Shown: positions 9,473 through 19,669 of the stretch, piece by piece
Layout of the letters: the number at the start of each line of letters is the position of its first letter
Numbering within the stretch: the first letter of the stretch is position 1
Assembly (NCBI RefSeq): GCF_902713425.1
Contig: NC_081211.1
Location: forward strand, 17,485,936-17,549,935
Direction of reading: 5' to 3'
DNA length: 64,000 bases
Source: Acipenser ruthenus
Lineage: Eukaryota > Chordata > Actinopteri > Acipenseriformes > Acipenseridae
Translations under genes and position numbers: made by a program
The notes under the pieces: generated by a model
What the model saw: only the letters and a program-made list of their open reading frames with translations
What the model was told of the DNA's origin: nothing
Database searches by the model: none

Positions 9473-9514
9473 AGGAAAAAACTGGAACCGCTAGCTCCTA
9501 GGAGCGGGACTACG

Positions 9515-9597
9515 GGGCACCGCTAAGCCTTTTATTTATTTTGTCATGCCAGCATTCCGCCCTTTTTAGCTGGCATGACCGTTTTTCAACGGTGCCC
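9515..9597 (+). other. Structured element at the start of the LINE 3' UTR
   Basis: GGGCACCG (9515-9522) can pair with CGGTGCCC (9590-9597). Inside lies a perfect 11-bp hairpin, GTCATGCCAGC (9543-9553) with GCTGGCATGAC (9569-9579), plus an alternative small hairpin ACCGTT/AACGGT. The pairing is kept in every copy here, including fragments where the surrounding 3' UTR differs (TTTTTC versus TTTTTG in the loop). Structured 3' UTRs are recognised by the RT in several site-specific LINEs; that role is inferred here. Confidence 0.65.
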
Positions 9598-10108
9598 TGG
9601 TTTTATGTAGTCTTTTTGTTTCAGTTTTATGGACCTTTGATTTAATTTGAATGTTTTATTTGATTTTGTTTTGTTTTGTTTTATGTATCTTTAAGATTTT
9701 TAATGTAAACTATTAAAAGTTACATTTTAAGTGTTTTAAAATTTTAGAATTTTAACTCACTGTTTATACACTGTCCCTTTTCCCCTGTCCCTGTTTTAGA
9801 TCTAGGTTTATGTTCACTTTTTTAGAGAGCACTCCCCGGCCCTCACAAGCACTGGTTTTTTATAGATGGTTCTTTTTTTCCAGTCACTTTTAAAACAGCA
9901 CAGGTTTTTTTCATGTTGATTTTAATCTGTGTCTGTTTTAACCATGTACAAAGCACAATTGTCTTGGTGTTTTTAAATGTATTTTAAATGCTTTTAAAAC
10001 AAAATGTATGTCTGTATGCATGAATGTCATCTTTAAAAGAAATGTAAAATGAATGAAAAAACGAATGGGTGTAAATGTAAAAAAATGTAAAATCTCAATA
10101 AAAGAGTA

Positions 10109-10208
10109 TTTTACTAAAGATTTCCGTGGAGAGGAACATTTATGAGTTTCAACTAATTTTTTGATGCCCTGCTTTGGCGGGGCTTCCTTGTGTTGTAAAA
10201 TAATAGAA
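10109..10208 (+). pseudogene. U5 snRNA gene, 3' half (site 2, behind copy B)
   Basis: Same content as the site at 2651: loop I from TTTTAC, AAAGATTT, Sm site AATTTTTTG, 3' stem-loop and the 3' box GTTGTAAAATAATAGAA ending at 10208. Together with the U5 5' half at 3352-3387 it brackets full-length LINE copy B. The shared downstream flank extends to about 10340. Confidence 0.9.
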
Positions 10209-10344
10209 TTGCAGTGTGTAGTGTTGGTATGATAAATGGGCGTGCTATTCAAAGTAACATTTGTTACAGACTGCAGTCTTCTTGATCACACTAAGAAAGT
10301 GGGTGTCTTAGTTGTGTATGTATAGTAGAACCGGTTGTACTATA

Positions 10345-10942
10345 CACCGCTAAGCCTTTTATTTATTTTGTCATGCCAGCATTCCGCCCCTTTTAGCTGG
10401 CATGACCGTTTTTGAACGGTGCCCTGGTTTTATGTAGTCTTTTTGTTTCAGTTTTATGGACTCTCTTGTTTTTGATTTATTTTGAATGTTTTATTTTGTT
10501 TTGTTTTGTTTTTTGTATCTAAAAGATTTTTAATGTTAACTATTAAAAGTTACATTTTAAGTGTTTTAAAATTTTAGAATTTTAACTCACTGTTTATACA
10601 CTGTCCCTTTTCCCCTGTCCCTGTTTTAGATCTAGGTTTATGTTCACTTTTTTAGAGAGCACTCCCCGGCCCTCACAAGCACTGGTTTTTTATAGATGGT
10701 TCTTTTTTTCCAGTCACTTTTAAAGCAGCACAGGTTTTTTTCATGTTGATTTTAATCTGTGTCTGTTTTAACCATGTATAAAGCACAGTTGTCTTGGTGT
10801 TTTTAAATGTGTTTTAAATGCTTTTAAAACAAAATGTATGTCTGTCTGTATGCATGAATGTCATCTTTAAAAGAAATGTAAAATGAATGAAAAAACGAAT
10901 GGGTGTAAATGTAAAAAAATGTAAAATCTCAATAAAAGAGTA
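10345..10942 (+). mobile_element. LINE 3' UTR fragment after site 2
   Basis: A 5'-truncated copy of the LINE 3' UTR, from CACCGCTAAGCC to the normal 3' end GAGTA. It is followed by 10 nt of U5 loop I (TTTTACTAAA, 10943-10952) and then by LINE copy C, so C entered the same U5 position behind this fragment. Confidence 0.88.
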
Positions 10943-10952
10943 TTTTACTAAA
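10943..10952 (+). repeat. Target-site duplication left of LINE copy C
   Basis: TTTTACTAAA, the second half of U5 loop I, occurs here and again at 16292-16301 at the 3' end of copy C. Nine bases of filler (TAATAAAAG) separate it from the first LINE base of C. Confidence 0.7.
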
Positions 10953-10961
10953 TAATAAAAG

Positions 10962-12192
10962 GCATGTACTGTAGTCAAGTGCAGGAACTGCGGCGCCCCC
11001 CACGAGACCAGCCACTGCAGAGAAGAGAGGCAGTGCAATTTGTGTGGAAAGAAGGGGCACCTGTTTAAGGACTGCCCCTCTTCCTATGCCAACATGGCCA
11101 GAGCCAGCAAGGCAAACACGAACAAGCCTAGGCCTGAGCAGGAAGAGGGAGCAAGTAACAAAGATCAGTCCACATCACCACCAACAGTATCCAAGACCCA
11201 GACTCCAGCACCACCATCATCACCAGCACATGGGAATACCCCTGGACGCGGTAAGCCAGAAGTCTGCTAACAGCTTGTCACAAAGACGGCCAGAGTGGGT
11301 GGCGTCAGACCAGACAGGAATTCAAAACAAAGACAGTGGTTGATGATGAGCTGAGTGCAATGGCTGCACTCAGCGTTTATTAACAAATAAAAGGGTTGAA
11401 AACAGCACAAAACACGGGACACGGCACTATACGCCAAAGTAAAAAGACAAACAAAACGCACTAAACACAAACGGTGCTCGGAGACAAACAAACACGGTGA
11501 GTACACACACTTATCTTCACTTTTACGATCTTTAACTTAACTCTCCTCTCTCTCTCTCCCGTTCTCCTCTTCCGAACACCTAACCACGACTGAGTGAAAC
11601 TGTGCATCTATATATACTGTTGTGCTGGGATTCAATTACTAATTAATTACTCACTTGAATCCCAGCACGTGAATTCATTACGTGCAACCCCGTGCCACAC
11701 ATTATACACATTTTATCTGCACGTGAAGTGATGTGCCATCCTCGTGCCTAAATATAATTATACACTTTAAACACACGTGAAACACAGACCCGTTTATATC
11801 CCGTGTACCAATCTATACACCAACATTAACATACGCACGCATATACACAACACAGAACACACAAATGCACACAGGGGCGGGGCACTTTGCCACACAGCTC
11901 CAATTCAACAGACGGTAACAGCCAAAGAATGCTGTCTGTCATAACCCCCCCCCAGGACAAAGCTGACCCACACGTTCCGAGGGGCCCTGAGCAAGTTCCA
12001 CCAGACTTACCTTGTGGGGAGTTGAATAGCCCCAACAACTCCAAGTACTGTGCATATAAAGACGGTGCCTTCTTGGACGAGGCAGCAGTGAGTACCTTCT
12101 CAGGGGTGATGGGAGTTGCAAATAAGCCCAAGCCCCCTCGAAGCAAGCGTAGAGCTAAGAGTAGGAAGAGTGTCCCGACCTCCCAATCATAG
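10962..12192 (+). pseudogene. ORF1 remnant of LINE copy C
   Basis: It holds part of the second and all of the third zinc knuckle and the start of the Pro-rich tract, then a deletion, then the solo LTR, then the last ~100 codons of ORF1 from 11895. The N-terminal RNA-binding part and the acidic/basic middle are gone. It cannot make a normal ORF1 protein. Confidence 0.88.
11276..11894 (-). mobile_element. Solo LTR (Gypsy-like), fossil
   Basis: A 619-bp insert in ORF1 of LINE copy C, bounded by TG...CA ends and flanked by a 5-bp duplication CAGCT (11271-11275 and 11895-11899). Read on the minus strand it has a TATA-like TATATATA, a CT/GA-rich stretch and an AATAAA signal near the far end, the order expected in an LTR. 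No internal retroelement sequence remains, as after LTR-LTR recombination. It is younger than LINE copy C. The family assignment rests only on the 5-bp duplication and ends. Confidence 0.75.
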
Positions 12193-12197
12193 TCGCT

Positions 12198-15100
12198 ATG
12201 GGGTGGACGCAGCGACTCCTTTTCTTGTTAGCTACCCTGATGGCCCTGATATGTGTGTCTGTTAATGTCAGGAGCATCAGGGAGACACAAAAAAGATTTG
12301 ATGTACTAAACTATCTAGCTAACTTGAAAGCAGATCTCATCTTTCTGCAGGAGTGTGGTATTTCGTCGAGCCCTGATTATAGGGACCTGAAGGAGAGTTG
12401 GACCCTGGGGGACTCCTTCTGGTCGGGCTCCAACATAGCCAGAGCCGACGGAGTAGGTATCCTGTTTAAAAACCCATTTATTACCTCCCGCAGCAGCAGG
12501 GAGGTAGAACCTGGTAGAATTCTGAGCGTGGATGTGACATACAACAACACTCCCCTCAGACTGGTCAATGTCTACGCACCCACTAACCAAAACGAAAGAG
12601 TTCAATTTTTTCCACAGCTGCGTCCACTCCTGCTGGGGAACGTACCCGTCATCGTGTCAGGTGACTTCAATTGTGCTCTGAGGGACGTAGACCGGAGCAG
12701 GCCACGCAACGACCGCTCTAGTAGAGTTTTGTCCTCCGTAATATCTGATTTCTCCCTGTGTGATGCAGGTAAGGACCTGGTGCCTCCCTTTACCTGGGTG
12801 AGCTCATCTGGGACCTCCTTCTCCCGTATAGATCTCGTCCTGCATACCAGCTCCCTTACGAAGACGGCAGTAGACACCCAGGCCGTCTTCTTCTCTGACC
12901 ATAGGCTCCTGCAGGTAACATTGCAGGTCCCTCAGACCTCCCAGATGGGGTCAGGGGTCTGGAAATTAAACATCTCCTTACTCGATGACCCCTCCATAGC
13001 TGCAGTCTATAAGAGCAGGCTTGTTGAGTGGACCACTTTGCGTGACCTATTCAACTCCCCTATAGAGTGGTGGGAGATGGTCAAAATGAGAACTAAGGGT
13101 TATTTCATAGCAGCAGGCAAGAGGAAAGCAAAAGAAAGGAGGGCCAAATATAAATACCTGAATGCTGCCCTCCAGCGTCTGAGCCTGCTTCAGCTTCGGG
13201 GGTTCCCTGTAAGCGACGAGATAGCCCAGACCAAGCTAGATCTTTCAGTGCTTTGTAGGGAGGAACAACGAAAGGTCATGCACAATGCAAAAGTGCAAAA
13301 AATGGAGGAAGACGAAAAGTGTACTCGCTTCTTCTTCCAGAAAACGAGGGAGAAGCGGCACTTGATGTCCTCCATGCTCGACAGCAGGGGGAGGATAGTA
13401 GAGGATAGTGAGGGAGTGAAAAAAGTGGTAGAGAACTTCTATAGGGACCTGTATAACATCAAAGCTACAGATGACACCCTGATAGAGTGGTTCCTGAGCC
13501 AGTTGGAGCCTGACTCAGTGCGGGACGAGGAGGAGGAGGAGAAGGACCCAGAACTCACGCTGGAGGAGCTCACCCAGGCGGTTAAGACCATGAACACCGG
13601 TAAGACGCCAGGTCCAGATGGCATCCCGGGTGAGTATTACCATCTTTTTTGGGACACGCTAAAAGTCCATTTAGCGGAGGTCTACAGAGCGGTCTACAGG
13701 GAGAAGCGGTTGGGCCCTTCTATGCGGGAGAGTGTAATTACTCTCCTTCATAAGAAAGGGGAAGTTAAAGATCTACGGAATTGGCGCCCAATCAGCCTCC
13801 TTTGCGTGGATTACAAGATACTAGCCAAAGCTCTGATGCTCCGGCTACAAGTACACCTCCCTTTGGTCATTGGCCCCGACCAGGCTTGTGGCGTCCCAGG
13901 GAGGTCCATCACGGATATTTTAATGTTAACAAGGGACATTCTGGCTTATTCTAGAGAACGGAACCATCCCCTCTGCCTGTTCAACCTTGACCAGGAGAAG
14001 GCGTTCGATAGGGTAAGCCATGAATATATGTACAAAGTGATGGACCAGATGAAATTCGCTCCTGGACTTAGGGAGTGGGTTAAAACCATCTATACAAACA
14101 TTAGTACCCGAGTCTTGGTGAACAGGCACCTGACTGGTAAAATATCTATCCAGTCAGGGGTCAGACAGGGTTGCCCACTATCCCCACTGCTATATGTCGT
14201 GTGCATTGAACCCCTCCTGCAGGCAATTCGTAGGGATACCAATATAACTGGTTTCCAGCTGCCTGGATCCAACGGGGTCCAGGTCAAAACAACAGCATAT
14301 ATGGACGATGTGTCACTCATTTGCACCAACACATCGTCGGTACCTCGGATTAGTAATATCCTTGAGAAGTACTGCACGGCGACCGGGGCAGTGATTAATA
14401 AGTCCAAGAGCGAAGTCTACGTGTCTAAAAATTGGCAGGTAGATAGGGAACTGTCGGACATGTACCCTGTCAAAAAGGACAAAATCAAGATTCTGGGCCT
14501 CATTTTCGAGAACAATAGCTCGGGGGCCCAGAGCTGGACGGCGGCCATTAACCAGGTCCGTAAAAAGATTGGCGGATGGAGCACAAGATCCTTAACAATG
14601 ACGGGTAGAGTATTAATAACCAAGTCTATACTGTTCCCCATCCTCTCTTATGTAGGAAAAATCTTTCCCCCAGACAGGACCACCAAAAAAGTGGTGGACC
14701 GCATTATCCACCGCTTTATCTGGGGCAGCAAGATGGAGAGGGTAAAGCGAGCCACTCTGAGTAAAGCCGACAAGAAGGGAGGTAAGGGGGTCCCGGACGT
14801 TGTGCAGCTCACCCGAGTGCAGGGGCTCACGCAAACTATCAAGAACATCCAGGCCCTGGACAGGAAGGTATGTTACATGAATTGTTTCTATTTTGCCACC
14901 TGTCTCAGGGCCTTGGGCCTCTGCACTATTGATAACACCGTGCCGTACTCCTGGGACCCCCCATTGTATTATAGAACCTTAAGGGACACTATATATAAAT
15001 TGGGCTTAGATAAAGCAAAATTGGCCTCCTGGGAATACAAGGCTGTAACTAAATATCTTGCCGGTTCCCAGGAAATTGAAAAAGTAGCTACTTTCTCCCT

Positions 15101-15641
15101 CACCCAAAGCCAAAAAATCTGGGAGAATGTGTCTCACAGCTGCCTCAGTAATGTCCAGAAGGATATAGCATGGAACACCGTCCACAGTGCACTCCCCACT
15201 CGAGCGTTCATGTTCAGGAGGGGACTAGCCCAAGTAGAAACATGCCCCTATGCAAAGTGCCGCAAGAGAGAAACACCAGCCCATATCTTCTGGGAGTGTG
15301 ATGTGGCTGGCAGTGTCTGGCTCTCTGTCTCTGTCTTCCTAAACAGGTTTGCTGACACGGCCAAGATGACCGCTGAGACTGTGCTCTATGGGCCTGCGGG
15401 AGGAATCACTACCAGCACAGCTAAGTGCGTTTGGCGTGTCATCAATGTTGTCAAGCAGATCCTGTGGGAAGGCCGTAACGTCTGTGTCTATCACAAGCAG
15501 GAGCTAGACACTATCACCACGACCAGAAGGGCACAAACTCTTATCAAGGACTTTGTAATTCTGGACATCCGGACCCTCGGGAAGGACAAGGCCTGCGCGG
15601 AGTGGAGGATCGCCGGACTTCAGGACGTGAAGATGGAATAA
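12198..15641 (+). CDS. LINE ORF2: endonuclease / reverse transcriptase (copy C)
   Basis: A full 1147-residue open frame differing from copy B at only a few residues: Pro for His at 59, Ile for Thr in WKLNTS, Val for Ala in IAAAYK, Glu for Asp in the acidic run near 447, and Cys for Arg in MNRFYF. Endonuclease, YMDD and CCHC residues are all kept. Because its ORF1 is broken, it could only act with ORF1 protein supplied by another copy. Near-identity to B and D indicates recent spread or gene conversion. Confidence 0.93.
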   Translation: MGWTQRLLFLLATLMALICVSVNVRSIRETQKRFDVLNYLANLKADLIFLQECGISSSPDYRDLKESWTLGDSFWSGSNIARADGVGILFKNPFITSRSSREVEPGRILSVDVTYNNTPLRLVNVYAPTNQNERVQFFPQLRPLLLGNVPVIVSGDFNCALRDVDRSRPRNDRSSRVLSSVISDFSLCDAGKDLVPPFTWVSSSGTSFSRIDLVLHTSSLTKTAVDTQAVFFSDHRLLQVTLQVPQTSQMGSGVWKLNISLLDDPSIAAVYKSRLVEWTTLRDLFNSPIEWWEMVKMRTKGYFIAAGKRKAKERRAKYKYLNAALQRLSLLQLRGFPVSDEIAQTKLDLSVLCREEQRKVMHNAKVQKMEEDEKCTRFFFQKTREKRHLMSSMLDSRGRIVEDSEGVKKVVENFYRDLYNIKATDDTLIEWFLSQLEPDSVRDEEEEEKDPELTLEELTQAVKTMNTGKTPGPDGIPGEYYHLFWDTLKVHLAEVYRAVYREKRLGPSMRESVITLLHKKGEVKDLRNWRPISLLCVDYKILAKALMLRLQVHLPLVIGPDQACGVPGRSITDILMLTRDILAYSRERNHPLCLFNLDQEKAFDRVSHEYMYKVMDQMKFAPGLREWVKTIYTNISTRVLVNRHLTGKISIQSGVRQGCPLSPLLYVVCIEPLLQAIRRDTNITGFQLPGSNGVQVKTTAYMDDVSLICTNTSSVPRISNILEKYCTATGAVINKSKSEVYVSKNWQVDRELSDMYPVKKDKIKILGLIFENNSSGAQSWTAAINQVRKKIGGWSTRSLTMTGRVLITKSILFPILSYVGKIFPPDRTTKKVVDRIIHRFIWGSKMERVKRATLSKADKKGGKGVPDVVQLTRVQGLTQTIKNIQALDRKVCYMNCFYFATCLRALGLCTIDNTVPYSWDPPLYYRTLRDTIYKLGLDKAKLASWEYKAVTKYLAGSQEIEKVATFSLTQSQKIWENVSHSCLSNVQKDIAWNTVHSALPTRAFMFRRGLAQVETCPYAKCRKRETPAHIFWECDVAGSVWLSVSVFLNRFADTAKMTAETVLYGPAGGITTSTAKCVWRVINVVKQILWEGRNVCVYHKQELDTITTTRRAQTLIKDFVILDIRTLGKDKACAEWRIAGLQDVKME

Positions 15642-16291
15642 AGGAAAAAACTGGAACCGCTAGCTCCTAGGAGCGGGACTACGGGGCACCGCTAAGCCTT
15701 TTATTTATTTTGTCATGCCAGCATTCCGCCCTTTTTAGCTGGCATGACCGTTTTTCAACGGTGCCCTGGTTTTATGTAGTCTTTTTGTTTCAGTTTTATG
15801 GACTTTTATTTGATTTACGTTGAATGTTTTATTTGATTTTGTTTTGTTTTGTTTTATGTATCTTTAAGATTTTTAATGTAAACTATTAAAAGTTACATTT
15901 TAAGTGTTTTAAAATTTTAGAATTTTAACTCACTGTTTTATACACTGTCCCTTTTCCCCTGTCCCTGTTTTAGATCTAGTTTTATGTTCACTTTTGAACC
16001 TTTTTAGAGAGCACTCCCCGGCCCTCACAAGCACTGGTTTTTTATAGATGGTTCTTTTTTTCCAGTCACTTTTAAAACAGCACAGGTTTTTTTCATGTTG
16101 ATTTTAATCTGTGTCTGTTTTAACCATGTACAAAGCACAATTGTCTTGGTGTTTTTAAATGTATTTTAAATGCTTTTAAAACAAAATGTATGTCTGTATG
16201 CATGAATGTCATCTTTAAAAGAAATGTAAAATGAATGAAAAAACGAATGGGTGTAAATGTAAAAAAAATGTAAAATCTCAATAAAAGAGTA

Positions 16292-16391
16292 TTTTACTAA
16301 AGATTTCCGTGGAGAGGAACATTTATGAGTTTCAACTAATTTTTTGATGCCCTGCTTTGGCGGGGCTTCCTTGTGTTGTAAAATAATAGAA
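16292..16391 (+). pseudogene. U5 snRNA gene, 3' half (site 3, behind copy C)
   Basis: Loop I from TTTTAC, Sm site, 3' stem-loop and 3' box as at 2651. It follows the LINE C 3' end with no extra base. The flank continues to about 16522. Confidence 0.9.
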
Positions 16392-16527
16392 TTGCAGTGT
16401 GTAGTGTTGGTATGATAAATGGGCGTGCTATTCAAAGTAACATTTGTTACAGACTGCAGTCTTCTTGATCACACTAAGAAAGTGGGTGTCTTCGTTGTGT
16501 ATGTATAGTAGAACCGGTTGTACTATA

Positions 16528-17058
16528 CACCGCTAAGCCTTTTATTTATTTTGTCATGCCAGCATTCCGCCCCTTTTAGCTGGCATGACCGTTTTTGAAC
16601 GGTGCCCTGGTTTTATGTAGTCTTTTTGTTTCAGTTTTATGGACTCTCTTGTTTTTGATTTATTTTGAATGTTTTATTTGGTTTTGTTTTGTATTTACGT
16701 ATCTAAAAGATTTTTAATGTCAACTATTAAAAGTTACATTTTAAGTGTTTTAAAATTTTAGAATTTTAACACACAGTTTTATACACAGTACCTTTGCCCC
16801 TGTCCCTTTAGTTTTAGATTTATAGTTTATTGTTCTGTTTTATGTTCACCTTCTGAACTTTTTGAAGAGAGCACTCCCCAGCGCTCACATACACTGTTTT
16901 TTTATAGATGGTTCTTTTTTTCCAGTCACTTTTAAAGCAGCACAGGTTTTATCATGTTGATTTTAATCTGTGTCTGTTTTAATCTTGTACAAAGCACAAT
17001 TGTCTTGGTGTTTTTAAAGGTATTTTAAATGCTTTTAAAACAAAATGTATGTCTGTAT
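16528..17058 (+). mobile_element. LINE 3' UTR fragment, diverged subtype
   Basis: It starts at the same CACCGCTAAGCC point as the other fragments but is clearly more diverged after about 16760, with several substitutions and a short expansion around TTTAGTTTTAGATTTATAG. It breaks off at GTCTGTAT (17058) before the LINE 3' end. It may be an older subfamily or a recombinant. Confidence 0.8.
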
Positions 17059-17214
17059 ACATTCCCGTAACTGCATTTACATTTCGAAGCCTGTTCAAGG
17101 AAGCCCCGTCAAAGTGCATTATGGGTATGCAAATGTTATTCACCCCTGCAGCGCCGTTTCCACCCAACAGTATTGCTCAACCCAAGGTATTCGTTCTCCA
17201 AGTTACCAAAATAC

Positions 17215-17660
17215 GTTTTAGTATCAGATCGCTGTACCAGGTGGCACTGCCTACACAGCTCAAACAGACTCAGAGTGAATGCATTGGTGGTAACAAAAAG
17301 TTACAACAAACGCTGCTATCGCTATGATACATTTACCGTTGCATTTAAAAAAAAAAAAAAAAACCTATGGGTTTTAAACGTTGAAAATGCAACAAATGGA
17401 GACCACTGAAAAAATAATAATACAAAAAAAAAATGTTTCCGCCCGGGGACCTTTCGCGTGTGAGGCGAACGTGATAACCACTACACTACGGAAACTTCAT
17501 TGAAAACATCTCTCAAGTACTGAACACAGCAAGTGCTACAGGTCGCTGGTGATGCACGTGTTTAGTTCATTTTCTAAGTACAGCCGTATCATCACTTTAA
17601 TAGTCTATACTTTTCAGTGGGAATATGTCTGTTTATCCCATTTAGTAGTAGTAGCGTTAA
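17215..17660 (-). repeat. Inverted copy of the tRNA-Val block at 20690-21165
   Basis: Read on the minus strand, this segment matches the plus-strand sequence around the tRNA-Val at 20862: the flank with CAGTGGTCTCCATTTGTTGCA, the tRNA-Val itself (here broken) and the stretch with CGACCTGTAGCACTTGCTG. The tRNA block thus exists in both orientations, about 3 kb apart. Confidence 0.8.
17435..17495 (-). pseudogene. tRNA-Val (CAC) pseudogene lacking the T arm
   Basis: The acceptor, D and anticodon arms (anticodon CAC) are intact, but about 12 nt covering the T loop are missing: GGTCCCC runs straight into GGGCGGAAAC. It is 61 nt long instead of 73. Loss of the B box should abolish Pol III transcription. 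Confidence 0.9.
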
Positions 17661-17706
17661 TTTGCCGATAAAATATACTGGCTAAAAACAAAACAACAAA
17701 GAATAC

Positions 17707-17779
17707 GTTTCCGTAGTGTAGTGGTTATCACGTTCGCCTAACACGCGAAAGGTCCCCGGTTCGAGACCGGGCGGAAACA
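17707..17779 (+). tRNA. tRNA-Val (AAC)
   Basis: 73 nt with a perfect acceptor stem GTTTCCG/CGGAAAC, an anticodon loop CTAACAC (anticodon AAC) and a T arm with GGTTCGAGACC. A T7 run follows within a few bases as a Pol III terminator. An identical sequence lies at 52411-52483 on the minus strand. Confidence 0.97.
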
Positions 17780-17943
17780 GTTTTTTTAAATTTATTTTAA
17801 AATAACAACCCGTTACAAATACATTTTGTAACAATATACTTCTTATATCATATTACACGTATCGAAAACTGCACTATAGTGCATTATTTGTATGTATTTG
17901 AAGTTCATTGTATTTGATAAGCGGTTACAGCAGTTTGTGAAAT

Positions 17944-18006
17944 GTTTCCGTAGTGTAGTGGTTATCACGTTTGCCTCACACGCGAAAGATCCCTGGTGTG
18001 GAAACA
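17944..18006 (+). pseudogene. tRNA-Val (CAC) pseudogene, T arm collapsed
   Basis: The 5' part is intact through the anticodon arm (CAC), with a T in GTTTGCC. The variable/T region is then shortened to GATCCCTGGTGTGGAAACA. It is 63 nt, without a usable B box. Confidence 0.85.
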
Positions 18007-18135
18007 CGTGTATATGATTTCCATTACACGAGAGTAGATGTTAAAACTTCATGCTGCTTTGAACTCGGCTCTCGCCAAGATAAGCACCAACTAAGACGTA
18101 GCTTTATAGTAAACTAATGTGTTACATATGTGTCT

Positions 18136-18739
18136 AAAAGCCTTTTATTTATTTTGTCATGCCAGCATTCCGCCCCTTTTAGCTGGCATGACCGTTTTTG
18201 AACGGTGCCCTGGTTTTATGTAGTCTTTTTGTTTCAGTTTTATGGACTGTGATTTGATTTATTTTGAATGTCTTATTTGATTTTGTTTTGTTTTGTTTTG
18301 TTTTATGTATCTTTAAGATTTTTAATGTAAACTATTAAAAGTTACATTTTAAGTGTTTTAAAATTTTAGAATTTTAACTCACTGTTTTATACACTGTCCC
18401 TTTTCCCCTGTCCCTGTTTTAGATCTAGTTTTATGTTCACTTTTGAACCTTTTTAGAGAGCACTCCCCGGCCCTCACAAGCACTGTTTTTTTTATAGATG
18501 GTTCTTTTTTTCCAGTCACTTTTAAAACAGCACAGGTTTTTTTCATGTTGATTTTAATCTGTGTCTGTTTTAACCATGTACAAAGCACAATTGTCTTGGT
18601 GTTTTTAAATGTATTTTAAATGCTTTTAAAACAAAATGTATGTCTGTATGCATGAATGTCATCTTTAAAAGAAATGTAAAATGAATGAAAAAACGAATGG
18701 GTGTAAATGTAAAAAATGTAAAATCTCAATAAAAGAGTA
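18136..18739 (+). mobile_element. LINE 3' UTR fragment, first of duplicated unit 1
   Basis: It starts near AAAGCCTTTTATTT, slightly inside the 3' UTR stem, next to non-LINE sequence (CATATGTGTCT), and reaches the normal 3' end. It is followed by a U5 3' half. This is the left edge of a ~3.5-kb segment that recurs at about 42650-46228. Confidence 0.85.
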
Positions 18740-18839
18740 TTTTACTAAAGATTTCCGTGGAGAGGAACATTTATGAGTTTCAACTAATTTTTTGATGCCC
18801 TGCTTTGGCGGGGCTTCCTTGTGTTGTAAAATAATAGAA
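18740..18839 (+). pseudogene. U5 snRNA gene, 3' half (site 4)
   Basis: Complete 3' half from TTTTAC to the 3' box, as at 2651. It is followed by the shared flank to about 18970 and another LINE 3' UTR fragment. Confidence 0.9.
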
Positions 18840-18975
18840 TTGCAGTGTGTAGTGTTGGTATGATAAATGGGCGTGCTATTCAAAGTAACATTTGTTACAG
18901 ACTGCAGTCTTCTTGATCACACTAAGAAAGTGGGTGTCTTAGTTGTGTATGTATAGTAGAACCGGTTGTACTATA

Positions 18976-19575
18976 CACCGCTAAGCCTTTTATTTATTTT
19001 GTCATGCCAGCATTCCGCCCCTTTTAGCTGGCATGACCGTTTTTGAACGGTGCCCTGGTTTTATGTAGTCTTTTTGTTTCAGTTTTATGGACTCTCTTGT
19101 TTTTGATTTATTTTGAATGTTTTATTTGGTTTTGTTTTGTATTTACGTATCTAAAAGATTTTTAATGTCAACTATTAAAAGTTACATTTTAAGTGTTTTA
19201 AAATTTTAGAATTTTAACTCACTGTTTTATACACTGTCCCTTTTCCCCTGTCCCTGTTTTAGATCTATAGTTTTATGTTCACTTTTGAACTTTTTTAGAG
19301 AGCACTCCCCGGCCCTCACAAGCACTGGTTTTTTATAGATGGTTCTTTTTTTCCAGTCACTTTTAAAGCAGCACAGGTTTTTTTCATGTCGATTTTAATC
19401 TGTGTCTGTTTTAACCATGTATAAAGCACAGTTGTCTTGGTGTTTTTAAATGTGTTTTAAATGCTTTTAAAACAAAATGTATGTCTGTCTGTATGCATGA
19501 ATGTCATCTTTAAAAGAAATGTAAAATGAATGAAAAAACGAATGGGTGTAAATGTAAAAAAATGTAAAATCTCAA
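18976..19575 (+). mobile_element. LINE 3' UTR fragment, second of unit 1
   Basis: It runs from CACCGCTAAGCC to CTCAA. The last bases of the LINE (AAGAGTA) and the first bases of U5 (TTTTAC) are lost through a deletion between two TAAA repeats, so CTCAATAAAGATTTCC joins them directly. Confidence 0.87.
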
Positions 19576-19669
19576 TAAAGATTTCCGTGGAGAGGAACAT
19601 TTATGAGTTGCAACTAATTTTTTGATGCCCTGCTTTGGCGGGGCTTCCTTGTGTTGTAAAATAATAGAA
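19576..19669 (+). pseudogene. U5 snRNA gene, 3' half, lacking TTTTAC (site 5)
   Basis: U5 from TAAAGATTTCCG to the 3' box. The copy shows substitutions relative to the other sites (GAGTTGCAAC; GGCTTGC in the flank), and the same set recurs at 28909 and 44069, marking them as one duplicated lineage. The flank continues to about 19800 and then into the sequence before tRNA-Asp. Confidence 0.87.

Larger units (their letters stand above)
3388..10108 (+). mobile_element. LINE copy B: full-length U5-targeted Tx1-like element
   Basis: The only complete copy, about 6.7 kb. It has a 5' UTR (3388-4076), ORF1 (4077-6023), a 5-nt gap, ORF2 (6029-9472) and a 3' UTR of about 636 bp ending at GAGTA, 8 nt after AATAAA. 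Both ORFs are open, so it looks capable of activity. It sits between the U5 5' half (ends 3387) and a U5 3' half (starts 10109), so insertion is inside loop I; the GCC of loop I is missing at the junction. An APE-type endonuclease, an L1-like RT and zinc knuckles in ORF1 place it in the L1/Tx1 group by known family traits. Confidence 0.93.
10962..16291 (+). mobile_element. LINE copy C, 5'-truncated, with deletion and LTR insertion
   Basis: It begins inside ORF1 at GCATGTACTG (equivalent to about 4673 in copy B). An internal deletion of about 750 bp joins the proline-rich part of ORF1 to GACATGGGAATACC at 11229, with a shared CA at the joint. A solo LTR interrupts ORF1 at 11276-11894. ORF2 is full length. 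The 3' UTR ends at 16291 and a U5 3' half follows. Confidence 0.9.
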
